From contig NZ_JBHSHD010000008.1 in assembly GCF_042652785.1 (NCBI RefSeq), positions 248,001 through 312,000 of the forward strand: a DNA stretch of 64,000 nucleotides, read 5' to 3'. Both the position numbers and the translations under genes were made by a program. Shown in pieces: positions 33,733 to 42,905 of the stretch (position 1 is its first letter; the number at the start of each line of letters is the position of its first letter). This DNA is from Dokdonella_A ginsengisoli. Lineage in GTDB: Bacteria; Pseudomonadota; Gammaproteobacteria; Xanthomonadales; Rhodanobacteraceae. The notes below the pieces were generated by a model, which saw only the letters and a list, made by a program, of their open reading frames with translations, had not been told where the DNA came from and did no database searches.

Positions 33733-33735
33733 CGA
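33661..33735. repeat. Tandem 15-bp repeat, 5 copies, in amidohydrolase leader
   Basis: Units of catcgcgcccgtcac and close variants run head to tail five times. On the minus strand they encode VTGAM/VTSAM/SMSAM and so place a Met codon every five residues at the N-terminus of the amidohydrolase. Copy number could vary by slippage without breaking the frame. Confidence 0.8.
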
Positions 33736-34015
33736 CGCACCCCTCCCTCCGGCGCTCGGAGGAGCGCTGCGGACAGCAATCTCCCCGATCGCCCGGCCCG
33801 CAGCCAGGCCCATTGGTCAGCCCTCGCCGGCCTCGCGCTCCCATCGCGCCGCACACGTGCGGCCGGCCGCACGCGGACGCGCTTGCGTGCGCGTACCCGC
33901 GTCGCCGGAACGGCGCGCCGGCATCGATCGAAAAAAATGACGCAAAGCGGCCCGGTTGGGTGATTTCCCGGACGAGGGCGATCGTCGCCCGACCCACTCG
34001 ACCCGGAGCATCGCC

Positions 34016-34474
34016 GTGAACACCGATACCAATGTCCTTTCGCCCAACCCCGGCGTCGCCGCCAACGTCGACATCGACACGCTCGACGTGTCGGACAAGT
34101 GGAAGCGCTACTTCAAGGGCATGCAGAAGTACGGCGGCGTGCAGGCGCCGCTGCTGAAGTCGCTGCCGCCGGATCGGCGCAAGGCCGCGCTCAAGGAGAT
34201 GGCACCGCCGATCTCGAGCTTCGCGCTGGCCTTCGTGTTCGGCTTCTTCTACTACCTCGTCAAGGGCATGTGGAAGAAGGGCCTGGTGCTGCTCGCGTTC
34301 GTGCTGGTCGTCGTCATCACCGTGAGTTTCCTGCTGTACCTGGTCGGCGGCGAAACGCTGGCCAACGCGACGCGCTTCCTCGGCGGCGCGATCTTCGGGA
34401 TCATGGCGCCGCGCGACTTCTACGCGTTCAAGGTCGACGGCGACGACGGCTGGATGCCGGTGCGGCCGTTCTGA
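34016..34474 (+). CDS. DUF2628-like membrane protein (152 aa)
   Basis: The protein begins MNTDTNVLSPNPGVAANVDI, has an amphipathic middle (KWKRYFKGMQKYGGVQAPLL), then two or three spans, including FALAFVFGFFYYLVKGMWKK and LVLLAFVLVVVITVSFLLYL. The pairing of a soluble stretch with FFYYLVKGMWKKGLVLL is typical of DUF2628 (YigF-like) proteins of unknown function. The GTG start at 34016 has GGAG 7 bases upstream; the longer frame from 33956 lacks a site. The next gene follows after 22 bases. Confidence 0.8.
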   Translation: MNTDTNVLSPNPGVAANVDIDTLDVSDKWKRYFKGMQKYGGVQAPLLKSLPPDRRKAALKEMAPPISSFALAFVFGFFYYLVKGMWKKGLVLLAFVLVVVITVSFLLYLVGGETLANATRFLGGAIFGIMAPRDFYAFKVDGDDGWMPVRPF

Positions 34475-34496
34475 GCATCGCGGCCGGAACCTCGCC

Positions 34497-35000
34497 ATGA
34501 ACGCTTCTTCCGCCGCGCCGGAGCCGATCGCCGCATCGGCTCCGGTCGCCCGCCCCCGCTATCCCGGCGTCGTTTCCGGCTGGCTGATCGCCGATCTGCT
34601 CCTGTGCGTCTTCAACGCCGGGCTGGCGCTGCTCGGACTTTCGCTGCTGCTGGACGGCGACCCGGGACCCCTGCCGCTGTCGACCGCCCTGGCCGAGACC
34701 GCCATCCACGCCGGCATCGCGGCGTTCGGCATTCCCGGCAACGCCCTGCTGCTGCGCTATCGCCCGGGTGGCGCGATGCTCGCGAAGATCGCGCTGCTGT
34801 TCGTCGGCGCCGGCGTCGCCGTGTCGCTGTACGAGCTTCCGCTGCGCCTGGCCGACCCCGAAGCGACCTGCCCGCCGGAGACCATGGTTGCCGGGGCCGT
34901 CGTCGGGCTGTTCTGCCGGATCACACTCAATCTCGTCTACTTCGGCATGCTGCGGCGCGCAGCGCGCTTCCTCGACCGTCTGCCCTCGCCTGCGCGCTGA
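34497..35000 (+). CDS. Integral membrane protein of unknown function (167 aa)
   Basis: No family is recognised. After an Ala/Pro-rich head the chain has four predicted spans: GWLIADLLLCVFNAGLALLG, TAIHAGIAAFGIPGNALLL, MLAKIALLFVGAGVAVSLYE, and AGAVVGLFCRITLNLVYFGM. It ends with a basic segment (RRAARFLDRLPSPAR). It lies 22 bases after the DUF2628-like gene and converges with the kinase gene 9 bases away, so the two membrane proteins probably form one small operon. Confidence 0.75.
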   Translation: MNASSAAPEPIAASAPVARPRYPGVVSGWLIADLLLCVFNAGLALLGLSLLLDGDPGPLPLSTALAETAIHAGIAAFGIPGNALLLRYRPGGAMLAKIALLFVGAGVAVSLYELPLRLADPEATCPPETMVAGAVVGLFCRITLNLVYFGMLRRAARFLDRLPSPAR

Positions 35001-35009
35001 GGATCGCCG

Positions 35010-37955
35010 TCACCGGCGGCGCGCGGCCGCCTCGACGAGGCGCTTCACGTGCGGATCGACCAGCGGCGATTCGCGCAGGAACTTCGCGTTCTCGGCGATC
35101 AGCGCAGCGGAGTCGGCGCCGCCTTGCTGGCGCCGGCACAGGCCGAGGATGAATCGCGCATAGGCCAGGCGCCATTGCGTCACCGGCGCCAGCGTCGGCT
35201 CCCGGTTGTGCGCGATCACCGTTTCGACGTCCGTCGAAGCGGCGCAGCGTCCCTCCAGCGCATCGAACTGCGCCAGCAGGTAGCGCACGGTCGCGATCAT
35301 CCGCTCGTTCGACGCCTGATCGAGGCTGACCAGTCCGTCCAGCGCCTCGCGCGCGTGGCGGCGCGCGGCGTCGAGATCGCCGAGATCGCGCTCGTCCTCG
35401 GCCAGCTCGGCCTTCAGCAGCTGCACGTCGAAGCTGCTCCGGTCGCCGTTGCGCTCGAGCACCTCCAGCGCCTGGCGGTGGTAGGTGCGCGCGCCTTCCG
35501 CGTCGCCCTTGTACTGGCGGATGTTGCCGAGCAGTTCCAGCACGTCGTTGGTGCTCTTCGAGCCGATGCGTTCGAACGAGGCCAGCACCGAGCGCGCGAT
35601 CTTCTCCGCCTCGTCGTATTCGCCGTTGGCCAGGCGCAGGCGCGCCAGGTTCTGCGTCGTGACGATCGCGCGATAGCTGTCCTCGCCGCCGTGCGCGACG
35701 GCGTAGCGCCGGACGCGCTCGCCCAGTTCGATCGCCGCGCCGATCTGCCCCTGCGCCAGCTTCGACGCCGCCAGCGCCACTTCCGCCTGCGCGGTGGTCT
35801 CGCTGTCCTCGCCGTAGTGGCTGCGCGAGGTCGCCAGCACCTGTTCGAGGATCGCATCCGCCTCGGCGTAGGCGGGCTTGCGCACCAGCGCGCGCGCCAG
35901 CCAGTTGGCGCTTTCCAGGTAACGCGGATGCACGTCGCCGTAGATCGCGCGATTGGCGTCGACCACCTCGCGCAGGATCGCCACCGCGTCGTCGTTCCTG
36001 CCGGCGCCGCCGAGCAGGTTGGCCAGCTCCACGCGGATCAGGTCCACGTCCGTGGACGGCCCGAACGCCGAGCGCTCGCGGATCGCGATCGCCTGCTGCA
36101 GGCGTTCGATCGCCTCGCCGCGCCGGCCGCGGGCCTCCTCGAGGCCGGCGAACTGGTGCAGCGCTTCGGCCAGCTCCGGCTCCGCCGGCGCGCCGAGTTC
36201 GCGCAGGCGCTCGATCGAGCGGCGGAAGTTCGCTTCCGATTCGTCGAGGCGGCCCAGGCGCTTGTGCAAGGTGGCCAGCTGATAGACGGCGACCGCAGTC
36301 AGCTGCGCGGATTCGGGCGAGGCGTGCGAATCGCGCTGCGCGATCGGTTCGAGCATCGCCAACGCCGCGTCGTACGGTCCGTCGCCGCGTCCGATCGCGC
36401 TGGCGTAGCCGGTCGCCAGCGTGACCGCCAGCGGCGACTCCTTGCCGAGCGCGGCCACGGCGATCTCGTAGCCGCGCTGCAGGAGCGCGGCTGCCTTGCC
36501 GTACTCGCCGAGGCCGACGTAGGTGCGACCGAGCGCCTCGAACAGCTGCGCCTGCATTTCCGGCTGCGGCTTCAGGTCGGTTTCGGCGCGACGCACGCCG
36601 ATGTCGACCAGCTCCAGCGCCGTGGGCGTCTTGCCGAGCGTGACTTCCGGATTGGCCGAGTCGAACACGCCGATGAGGAAATCGCGCACCGCGCCGGCCG
36701 CCTTCGCCTGCGCCTCCGCGCGCGCCGCCTCGGCTTCGGCGCGGTCGCGCTGCCGGTGCGCCTCGTGCGCCTGCCACAGCGTGCCGGCCATGCCGGCGAG
36801 CAGCGACAGCACGATCAGCACGACCACCGCGACGGCGATGCGATGACGGTGCAGGTAGCGGCGCAGCCGGTCGAACGCGTCCGGCGCGCGCGCCAGGATC
36901 GGGCGGCGCTCGACCGCGGCCTCGACGTCGCCCAGCAGCGCCTCGACCGTGCCGTAGCGGGCGGACGCCTCCTTCGACAGCGCCTTCAGCGCGATCGCGT
37001 CGAGATCGGCGAACAGGTGCGCCGGCGCACCGCGGCGCGCCGCGGCATCGGCCAGTCCGCTCGGCGCGCGCGGCGTGTCGAGGCGGATCCTTTCCACCAT
37101 CGCGGCCAGCGACAGGCCGCGCAGGGCCAGCGGCGGGCACCCGCACAGCAGGAAGTACAGCAGCCCGCCGAGCGCGTAGACGTCCGAGCGCACGCTCGCC
37201 GTGCTGGCGACGATCAGCTCGGGCGCGGCGAATTCCGGGGTCAGCGCCAGCTGCGTCGCCGGCGCGGCATCGGACTCGTCCGCCAGCGCCTGCGCGATGC
37301 CGAAGTCGAGCAGGTGCGCCCGCGCGTCGGCGTCGACGAGCACGTTGGCCGGCTTGATGTCGCGATGCACGACCAGCCGCTCGTGCGCGTAGGCGACCGC
37401 CGCGGCGACCTGGCGGAACAGGTCGAGCCGCGCGGACAGCGCGGGCCGTGCCTGCTCGAGCCAGGCGTCCAGCGGCGCGCCGTCGATGTACTCGGTGACC
37501 AGGTACGGATGGCCGTCGGCGAGCGCGCCGGCGTCGAGCAGGCGCACGATGCCCGGATGCTGCAGGCCGGCGAGCACGCGCCGTTCGGATTCGATGTGGC
37601 GCGCGAGCAGCGGGCGGTCGTCGCGGATGAACTTGATCGCGACCTGCTTGGCGAACAGGCCGTCGGCGCGCTCGCCCAGCCAGACCTCGCCCATGCCTCC
37701 GCGGCCGAGCAGGCGCAGCACGCGCCAGCTGCCGACGATCTTGCCGTCGTGGCCGATCGGATCGGACACCGCCGGCGGCACCAGGTAGCCGGTGGAGCGT
37801 TCGATGCCGGCCAGCCAGCCGCGCAGCGCGGCGGCGTCCCCGGCGCTGCTGCGCGCGAGTTCCTCGACGAAGGCGTCGCGTTCGTGTTCGGGCAGGTCGA
37901 GCAGGCGGTCGAGCAGCGCCTCGCGGCGCTGCCAGTCGTCGGGCGAGGACTCCAT
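35010..37955 (-). CDS. Membrane Ser/Thr protein kinase with periplasmic TPR repeats
   Basis: The 981-residue protein has a Hanks-type kinase domain at about 80-355: GRGGMGEVWLGE (P-loop), VAIKFI (ATP Lys), HRDIKPANVL (catalytic loop), LLDFGIAQ (DFG) and PEFAAPE. One membrane span follows (IAVAVVVLIVLSLLAGMAGTLW, about 403-424), then about 550 residues of TPR-like helical repeats (LFEALGRTYVGLGEYGKAAAL, LRELGAPAEPELAEALHQFA). The architecture suggests that an outside or protein signal is read by the TPR part and sent to the cytoplasmic kinase. The ATG at 37955 overlaps the sigma-factor stop by one base (TGATG). The long open frame upstream of 37955 is a shadow of the sigma gene. Confidence 0.92.
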   Translation of the reverse strand: MESSPDDWQRREALLDRLLDLPEHERDAFVEELARSSAGDAAALRGWLAGIERSTGYLVPPAVSDPIGHDGKIVGSWRVLRLLGRGGMGEVWLGERADGLFAKQVAIKFIRDDRPLLARHIESERRVLAGLQHPGIVRLLDAGALADGHPYLVTEYIDGAPLDAWLEQARPALSARLDLFRQVAAAVAYAHERLVVHRDIKPANVLVDADARAHLLDFGIAQALADESDAAPATQLALTPEFAAPELIVASTASVRSDVYALGGLLYFLLCGCPPLALRGLSLAAMVERIRLDTPRAPSGLADAAARRGAPAHLFADLDAIALKALSKEASARYGTVEALLGDVEAAVERRPILARAPDAFDRLRRYLHRHRIAVAVVVLIVLSLLAGMAGTLWQAHEAHRQRDRAEAEAARAEAQAKAAGAVRDFLIGVFDSANPEVTLGKTPTALELVDIGVRRAETDLKPQPEMQAQLFEALGRTYVGLGEYGKAAALLQRGYEIAVAALGKESPLAVTLATGYASAIGRGDGPYDAALAMLEPIAQRDSHASPESAQLTAVAVYQLATLHKRLGRLDESEANFRRSIERLRELGAPAEPELAEALHQFAGLEEARGRRGEAIERLQQAIAIRERSAFGPSTDVDLIRVELANLLGGAGRNDDAVAILREVVDANRAIYGDVHPRYLESANWLARALVRKPAYAEADAILEQVLATSRSHYGEDSETTAQAEVALAASKLAQGQIGAAIELGERVRRYAVAHGGEDSYRAIVTTQNLARLRLANGEYDEAEKIARSVLASFERIGSKSTNDVLELLGNIRQYKGDAEGARTYHRQALEVLERNGDRSSFDVQLLKAELAEDERDLGDLDAARRHAREALDGLVSLDQASNERMIATVRYLLAQFDALEGRCAASTDVETVIAHNREPTLAPVTQWRLAYARFILGLCRRQQGGADSAALIAENAKFLRESPLVDPHVKRLVEAAARRR

Positions 37956-38548
37956 CAGGAATCCGGATGCAGGCGCTCGTACAGCCAGCCGCGCGCCTTC
38001 AGCCAGTCGCGCCGCACCGTGCTGCGGTCCAGGTCGAGCACCTCGCCGGTCTCCTCCTCGCTGAGGCCGGCGAAGTAGCGCAGCTGCACGACCTGGGCCA
38101 GGCGCGGGCGCACCTGCTCCAGCCGTCCGAGCGCGTCGTTGAGTTCGAGGATGCGGTTGGCCTCGGCGAGGTCGGCGTCGAACGCCTCGGCCTCGCCGAG
38201 GGTTTCGTGCACGGCGCCGCCGCCGCGCTTCTGCGCGACGCGGTCGCGCGCGTGGTTGATGACGATATTGCGCATCGCGCGCGCGGCGATGGCGAGAAAG
38301 TGGCTGCGCTCTATGCGGCCGAACAGCTCCGGCGACGCGGCGAACTTCAGGTACGCCTCGTTGACCAGCGCGGTGGTCGACAGCGTCTCGCCGGCCTTGC
38401 CGCGCCGGCGCTGGCGATGGGCGATCCGGCGCAGCTCGTCCTGCAGGCCGGTCATCAGCGCCGACAGGTCCAGGTCGCGCTCCTCGACGAGGCTCTCCAG
38501 CTGCAGGCCGATTTCGGTTTCGTATTCGCTTTCCTGCCGCAGTTCCAT
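37955..38548 (-). CDS. ECF-type RNA polymerase sigma factor (sigma-70-like, TIGR02999 type)
   Basis: The 197-residue protein has region 2 (LMTGLQDELRRIAHRQRRR and LVNEAYLKF, FLAIAARAMRNIVINHAR) and region 4 (LAQVVQLRYFAGLSEEETGEVL with the helix-turn-helix DRSTVRRDWLKARGWL). The family is common in bacteria that pair such factors with Ser/Thr kinases in place of anti-sigma factors. Here the kinase follows with a one-base overlap, so phosphorylation of the factor is a fair inference. Target promoters are unknown; self-regulation is possible. An inverted repeat of GGCGCGCC lies upstream. Confidence 0.93.
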   Translation of the reverse strand: MELRQESEYETEIGLQLESLVEERDLDLSALMTGLQDELRRIAHRQRRRGKAGETLSTTALVNEAYLKFAASPELFGRIERSHFLAIAARAMRNIVINHARDRVAQKRGGGAVHETLGEAEAFDADLAEANRILELNDALGRLEQVRPRLAQVVQLRYFAGLSEEETGEVLDLDRSTVRRDWLKARGWLYERLHPDS

Positions 38549-38643
38549 GCCCCATCCGCATGACGACGCCGACTCCGGCGAAGGGTAGCAGCGTCGGGCG
38601 CGCCGCCGCTCGTCCTCCGTTCCGGCGCGCCGGCCGCCGGTGT

Positions 38644-39888
38644 TCAGGCGCCGGCGAAGTCGTCGAGCGCCGCGGCGAGGCGGCGCAGGCCGTCGGCCAG
38701 TTCGGCGTCGGTGATCGTCAGCGGCGGCACGAAGCGCAGCACGTCGGGCCCGGCCTGCAGCAGCAGCAGTCCATGCGCGGCCGCGCGATCGAGGATGTCG
38801 CCGGCGCGTCCCTTGTGCTCATCCGCCAGCACCGCGCCGATCATCAGCCCGCGCCCGCGCACCTGCGCGAACAGGCCGCGTCCGCGCTCGAGCGCGGCGA
38901 GCCCGTCGCGCAGCGCCTGCGCCTGCCGCGCGACGTTCGCCGCAACGGCCGGCGAGGCCAGCTTGCGCAAGGCGACGCGGGCGACCGCGGCGGCCATCGG
39001 ATTGCCGCCGAAGGTGGTGCCGTGCGCGCCGAACTGCATGACTTCGGCGACCTTCGGTCCCGCCAGCATCGCGCCGATCGGAAAACCGCAGCCGAGCGCC
39101 TTGGCCAGGGTGACGATGTCCGGCACGACGCCGTCCTGCGCATGCGCGAACAGCGTGCCGGTGCGGCCCATGCCGCACTGGATCTCGTCGAGCGCCAGCA
39201 GCGCGCCGTGCGCGTCGCACAGCTCGCGCGCGCGGGCGAGAAAGCCCGGCGCCGCCGGCGTCACGCCGCCCTCGCCCTGCACCGGTTCGACCAGCACGGC
39301 GGCGACGTCGCCGGGTGCGAACGCCTGCGCCAGCGCGTCGGCGTCGTTGAAGTCGACGTAGCGGAATCCCGCCGGCAGCGGTTCGTAGCCTTCCTGGTAC
39401 TTCGGCTGCGCGGTCGCGGTGACGGTCGCCAAGGTGCGCCCGTGGAAGGAGCCGCGGAACGTCACGATCACGCGCCGCTCCGGCGCACGCCCGTTCGCCG
39501 CGGCCCACTTGCGCACCAGCTTGATCGCCGCCTCGTTCGCCTCGGCGCCGGAGTTGCACAGGAACGCGCGCTCGGCGAAGCCGGCGGCCTCGACCAGCTC
39601 CGCCGCCAGCCGCAGCGGCGGCTCGGTGTAGAACACGTTGCTCGCGTGCCACAGCTTGCCGGCCTGCGCGGTCAGCGCGGCGAGCAGGTCCGCATCGGCG
39701 TGGCCGAGCGCGTTGACGGCGATGCCGGCGCCGAAATCGACGTAGTCGCGGCCGTCCAGATCCCACACGCGTGCGCCTTCGCCGCGGTCGAGCACGATCG
39801 CGCGCGGGCGGTACACCGGCAGCCAGTAGCGCGAGCCGAGGGCGAGCAGGTCGGAAGTGGTCTTGCCTTCGTCCATGTCCGCGCTCAC
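38644..39888 (-). CDS. argD: Acetylornithine/succinyldiaminopimelate-type aminotransferase
   Basis: This PLP enzyme of fold type I, class III makes N-acetylornithine (arginine pathway) or related products. The 414-residue sequence has DFGAGIAVNALGHADADL near 52, NSGAEANEAAIKLVRKW near 115, LDEIQCGMGRTGTLF near 220, and the PLP Lys in VTLAKALGCGFPIGAM near 250. The match to ArgD/AstC is good, but the exact substrate is not proven. The GTG at 39888 overlaps the upstream glyoxalase-fold stop (GTGA); an in-frame ATG 12 bases later is an alternative. Confidence 0.93.
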   Translation of the reverse strand: MSADMDEGKTTSDLLALGSRYWLPVYRPRAIVLDRGEGARVWDLDGRDYVDFGAGIAVNALGHADADLLAALTAQAGKLWHASNVFYTEPPLRLAAELVEAAGFAERAFLCNSGAEANEAAIKLVRKWAAANGRAPERRVIVTFRGSFHGRTLATVTATAQPKYQEGYEPLPAGFRYVDFNDADALAQAFAPGDVAAVLVEPVQGEGGVTPAAPGFLARARELCDAHGALLALDEIQCGMGRTGTLFAHAQDGVVPDIVTLAKALGCGFPIGAMLAGPKVAEVMQFGAHGTTFGGNPMAAAVARVALRKLASPAVAANVARQAQALRDGLAALERGRGLFAQVRGRGLMIGAVLADEHKGRAGDILDRAAAHGLLLLQAGPDVLRFVPPLTITDAELADGLRRLAAALDDFAGA

Positions 39889-40322
39889 CACACCCCGGTA
39901 TTGGGCATCGACGCCCACGGTTCCGCCGGCGGCAGGCGCTCGCCCTTCTGCAGCAGCTCGACCGAGATCAGGTCCGGCGAGCGCACGAAGGCCATGTGGC
40001 CGTCGCGCGGCGGGCGGTGGATCGTGATGCCCAGCGACTGCAGGTGCGCGCAGGCGGCGTAGATGTCGTCGACCTCGAAGGCGAGATGGCCGAAGTTGCG
40101 CGCGCTGCCGTAGTCCTCGGGCGGCGTGCCGTCGGCGGCCGGCCAGTTGTAGGTCAGCTCGACCTCGGCGTCGGGTGAAGCGTCGGCGCTGAGGAAGATC
40201 AGCGTGAAGCGTCCGGCCTCGCTCTCCTTGCGGCGCCGCTCGCGCAGGCCGAGGCCGTCGCAGAAGAAGCGCAGGGTGGCGTCGACGTCGCGGACGCGGA
40301 TCATCGTGTGCAGGTACTTCAT
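39885..40322 (-). CDS. Glyoxalase-fold (VOC) protein, lactoylglutathione lyase-like
   Basis: The 145-residue protein has two beta-alpha-beta-beta-beta units and all four likely metal ligands of glyoxalase I: His5 (KYLHTMIRV), Glu in AEVELTYNW, His in NFGHLAFEV, and Glu in LISVELLQKG. It is most like GloA and would convert the methylglyoxal-glutathione adduct to lactoylglutathione. The tail after residue 125 (GERLPPAEPWASMPNTGVW) extends the fold. It is coupled to argD by a 4-base overlap, an unusual pairing. Its leader (40323-40464) is next to the Fur-like box serving the TonB receptor. Confidence 0.88.
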   Translation of the reverse strand: MKYLHTMIRVRDVDATLRFFCDGLGLRERRRKESEAGRFTLIFLSADASPDAEVELTYNWPAADGTPPEDYGSARNFGHLAFEVDDIYAACAHLQSLGITIHRPPRDGHMAFVRSPDLISVELLQKGERLPPAEPWASMPNTGVW

Positions 40323-40673
40323 CGTCTCGCTCTCCGATCGGTGCTGCGGCCGCGCCGGCAGGCGGCGCCTGCCGGCCGGCCCCGGGCAAGACCGCCATTT
40401 TCCCCGACGGCGGTGCCGCGGCGATACCCGGCCGACATGGCGCGGAGCCGGCCGGGATTGTTTTGCGAATAGGAATTACTCTCATTTGCGTTTATGATGG
40501 AGAACTCCTTTTCGCGAACCCGACGCGCCAGGTATCCGCATGCGCCGCCCGCTCCATCCGTCGCGACGCGGCGCAGGAATTCGCGCGAACCGGGCCCTCG
40601 CGGCTCGCCGCCACGCCGTGTCCGGCGTCCGGCTCCCCGCTTCCTCCACTTCATGACCTTCCCGTCGCACGCC
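40323..40673. other. Divergent region between VOC protein and TonB receptor
   Basis: This 351-base gap holds a Fur-like box (40465-40489), a TATGAT -10 element on the plus strand (40493-40498) directly after it, and an A/T-rich stretch unusual for this genome. The receptor leader would be about 170 bases. A longer in-frame extension to 40494 exists but is Arg/Pro-rich and looks non-coding. Confidence 0.5.
40465..40489. promoter_or_regulatory. Fur-like iron box upstream of TonB receptor
   Basis: On the minus strand the site reads GCAAATGAGAGTAATTCCTA and then TTCGC, matching the palindromic Fur consensus GCAAATGAGAATnATTCTCA(TTTGC) at about 20 of 24 defined positions. A TATGAT -10 lies 3 bases beyond it toward the receptor, so a bound repressor would block that promoter. 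Confidence 0.65.
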
Positions 40674-42881
40674 ATGAATCCACGTTCCCGCCGGACCCGC
40701 TCCGCTCCGATCTCGCGCCTGCGCGCGCAGCCGCGCCATCTGCTCGCGCTCGCGCTCGCCGCCGCCCTGCCTGCCGCGCGCGCCGCCGATGCGGACGAAA
40801 CGCCGCTGCAGAAGGAACCCGTGCAGCTGGAGGGAGTGGTCGCCACCGCGCACGACGCTCCCTACACGGTGGACAGCAGCACGGCGGCGACGAAACTGTC
40901 GCTGTCGCTGCGCGAGACGCCGCAGTCGGTGACCATCGTCACGCGCGAGCGTCTGGACGACCAGAACCTGAACTCGCTGCGCGAGGTGCTCGACAACGTC
41001 ACCGGCATCTACTCCGACGCCTACGACAGCGAGCGCGTGCTGTTCTTCTCGCGCGGCTTTCCGGTCGACGGCCTGATGGTCGACGGCGTTCCGGCACTGC
41101 CGAACTTCAACACCGGCGCGATCGACGAGACCATCGACACGACGCCCTACGAGCGCATCGAGATCGTGCGCGGCGCGACCGGCCTGATGAACGGCGCGGG
41201 CAGCCCCGGCGCGTCGGTCAACCTGGTGCGCAAGCACGCCGACGCGACGACGCCGCGCGTCGGCGTCGACCTCAGCGTGGGCTCGTGGAGCAACCGGCGC
41301 GGCGAAGTCGACGTCTCGGTTCCGCTGAACGCTTCGGGCAGCGTGCGCGGACGCGCGATCGCCGTCTACGAGGACCGCGAGTCGTACCAGGCGCTCTACC
41401 ACAAGAAGACCACGGTGCTGTACGGCATCCTCGACGCGGACCTGTCGCCGACGACGACGCTGTCGTTCGGCTTCGACTACCAGGACAACCAGCCGCGCGG
41501 AAACACCTGGGGCTCGTTCCCGCTGTTCCTCGCCGACGGCACGCCGGCCGACTGGCCGCGCTCGGTCACCACCGCGACCGACTGGACGTTCTGGGACCGC
41601 CGCACGCAGACCGTGTTCGGCGAGCTGCATCACGCCTTCGACAACGACTGGCAGCTGCGCGCGGTGGCGAACTGGCGCCGCTACGAGGAGGATCTGGCGC
41701 TGTTCTACATGTACGGATTCCCCGACCCGGTCACCGGCGAAGGGCTGGAACCGTACGCCAACCGCAGCAAGGGCGACATCGTCGAGCGCGCGCTCGACGT
41801 CTACGCCAGCGGTCCGTTCGACCTGTTCGGCCGGCGCCACGAGCTGGTGCTCGGCTACAACGGCTCGCGCTCGACCAACACCGGCAAGGAATACGCGGTA
41901 ATCGGCCCGCTCGCCGATCCGGGCAACTTCTTCGACTGGGACGGCTCCTATCCCAATCCCGGCTTCCAGACGCAGGGCGAGCGCCTCACCGACATCCGCA
42001 CGCGCCAGAACGGCGCCTACGCGGCGGCGCGCCTGTCGCTGGCCGACCCGCTGAAGCTGATCGCCGGCGCGCGCTATGCGACGTGGAAGACCGATTCGTT
42101 CTATCTCTACGACGATCCGCACGAATCGCGCTACGACTACCGCCAGACCATTCCCTATGCCGGCCTGATCTACGACCTCGGCCACGGCTTCTCCGCGTTC
42201 GCCAGCTACACCGGCATCTTCAAGCCGCAGAACAACCGCGATGCCGGCGGCCACTGGCTCGACCCGGTCGAGGGCCGCAGTGTCGAACTGGGCATCAAGG
42301 GCGAGCATTTCGACGGCGGCCTGAACACCGCGCTGACCCTGTTCGAGACGCGCCAGGACAACGTCGCCGCGCCGGTGTTCGATCCGGAAACCGGCGAGCC
42401 GGTGCGGCTGCCCGACGGCGCGCAGGTTTCGCGCGCGATCGACGGCGCGCGCACGCGCGGCTTCGAGATCGAAGCCGTCGGCCGGCTCGGCGAGGAATGG
42501 AACGTCTCGCTCGGCTGGTCGCGCCAGCTCACGCGCGACGCCGACGACCAGCCGGTGCGCACCTTCATTCCGGCCACGCTGGTGCGCCTGTTCGCGACCT
42601 GGAAGCCGGCGCGGTTCGAACGGCTCACGCTCGGCGCCGGCGTCAACTGGCAGTCGCGCAGCCGCACCTTCGTCAGCTCGCCCGACGGCGGCACCACGCT
42701 GCAGCAGGGCAGCCTCGCGCTGGCGACCGTGATGGCGCGCTACCAGATCTCCCCGCAGGTGTCGGTGCAGCTCAACGCCAGCAACGTGTTCGACCGCAAG
42801 TACTACGTGCTCGACGAATACGACAACACCTACTACGGCGCTCCGGCGAGCTGCACGCTGAGCCTGCGCGTCGCGTTCTGA
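40674..42881 (+). CDS. TonB-dependent siderophore receptor
   Basis: The 735-residue outer membrane channel has a long basic signal region (RHLLALALAAALPAARA), a TonB-box-like segment before the plug (QLEGVVATAHDAPY), and a plug with ETPQSVTIVTRERLDDQNL and RIEIVRGATGLMNGAGSPGA, typical of siderophore receptors (FhuE/FpvA-like). A 22-strand barrel follows, and the chain ends in the expected aromatic residue (LSLRVAF). ATG 40674 is used; an in-frame ATG at 40653 is possible. The upstream Fur-like box implies iron-starvation induction. No siderophore genes are nearby, so it may import xenosiderophores. Confidence 0.94.
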   Translation: MNPRSRRTRSAPISRLRAQPRHLLALALAAALPAARAADADETPLQKEPVQLEGVVATAHDAPYTVDSSTAATKLSLSLRETPQSVTIVTRERLDDQNLNSLREVLDNVTGIYSDAYDSERVLFFSRGFPVDGLMVDGVPALPNFNTGAIDETIDTTPYERIEIVRGATGLMNGAGSPGASVNLVRKHADATTPRVGVDLSVGSWSNRRGEVDVSVPLNASGSVRGRAIAVYEDRESYQALYHKKTTVLYGILDADLSPTTTLSFGFDYQDNQPRGNTWGSFPLFLADGTPADWPRSVTTATDWTFWDRRTQTVFGELHHAFDNDWQLRAVANWRRYEEDLALFYMYGFPDPVTGEGLEPYANRSKGDIVERALDVYASGPFDLFGRRHELVLGYNGSRSTNTGKEYAVIGPLADPGNFFDWDGSYPNPGFQTQGERLTDIRTRQNGAYAAARLSLADPLKLIAGARYATWKTDSFYLYDDPHESRYDYRQTIPYAGLIYDLGHGFSAFASYTGIFKPQNNRDAGGHWLDPVEGRSVELGIKGEHFDGGLNTALTLFETRQDNVAAPVFDPETGEPVRLPDGAQVSRAIDGARTRGFEIEAVGRLGEEWNVSLGWSRQLTRDADDQPVRTFIPATLVRLFATWKPARFERLTLGAGVNWQSRSRTFVSSPDGGTTLQQGSLALATVMARYQISPQVSVQLNASNVFDRKYYVLDEYDNTYYGAPASCTLSLRVAF

Positions 42882-42905
42882 CTGAAGGCGCAGCGAACCC
42901 GTGCG

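Noticed and set aside
33661..33735. CRISPR array
   Set aside because: The 15-bp units are directly adjacent with no spacers, and no cas genes are nearby.
37956..38561. N-terminal extension of the kinase to 1183 residues
   Set aside because: The extra part is antisense-like Arg/Pro-rich sequence overlapping the sigma gene in another frame; the kinase has a good start at 37955.
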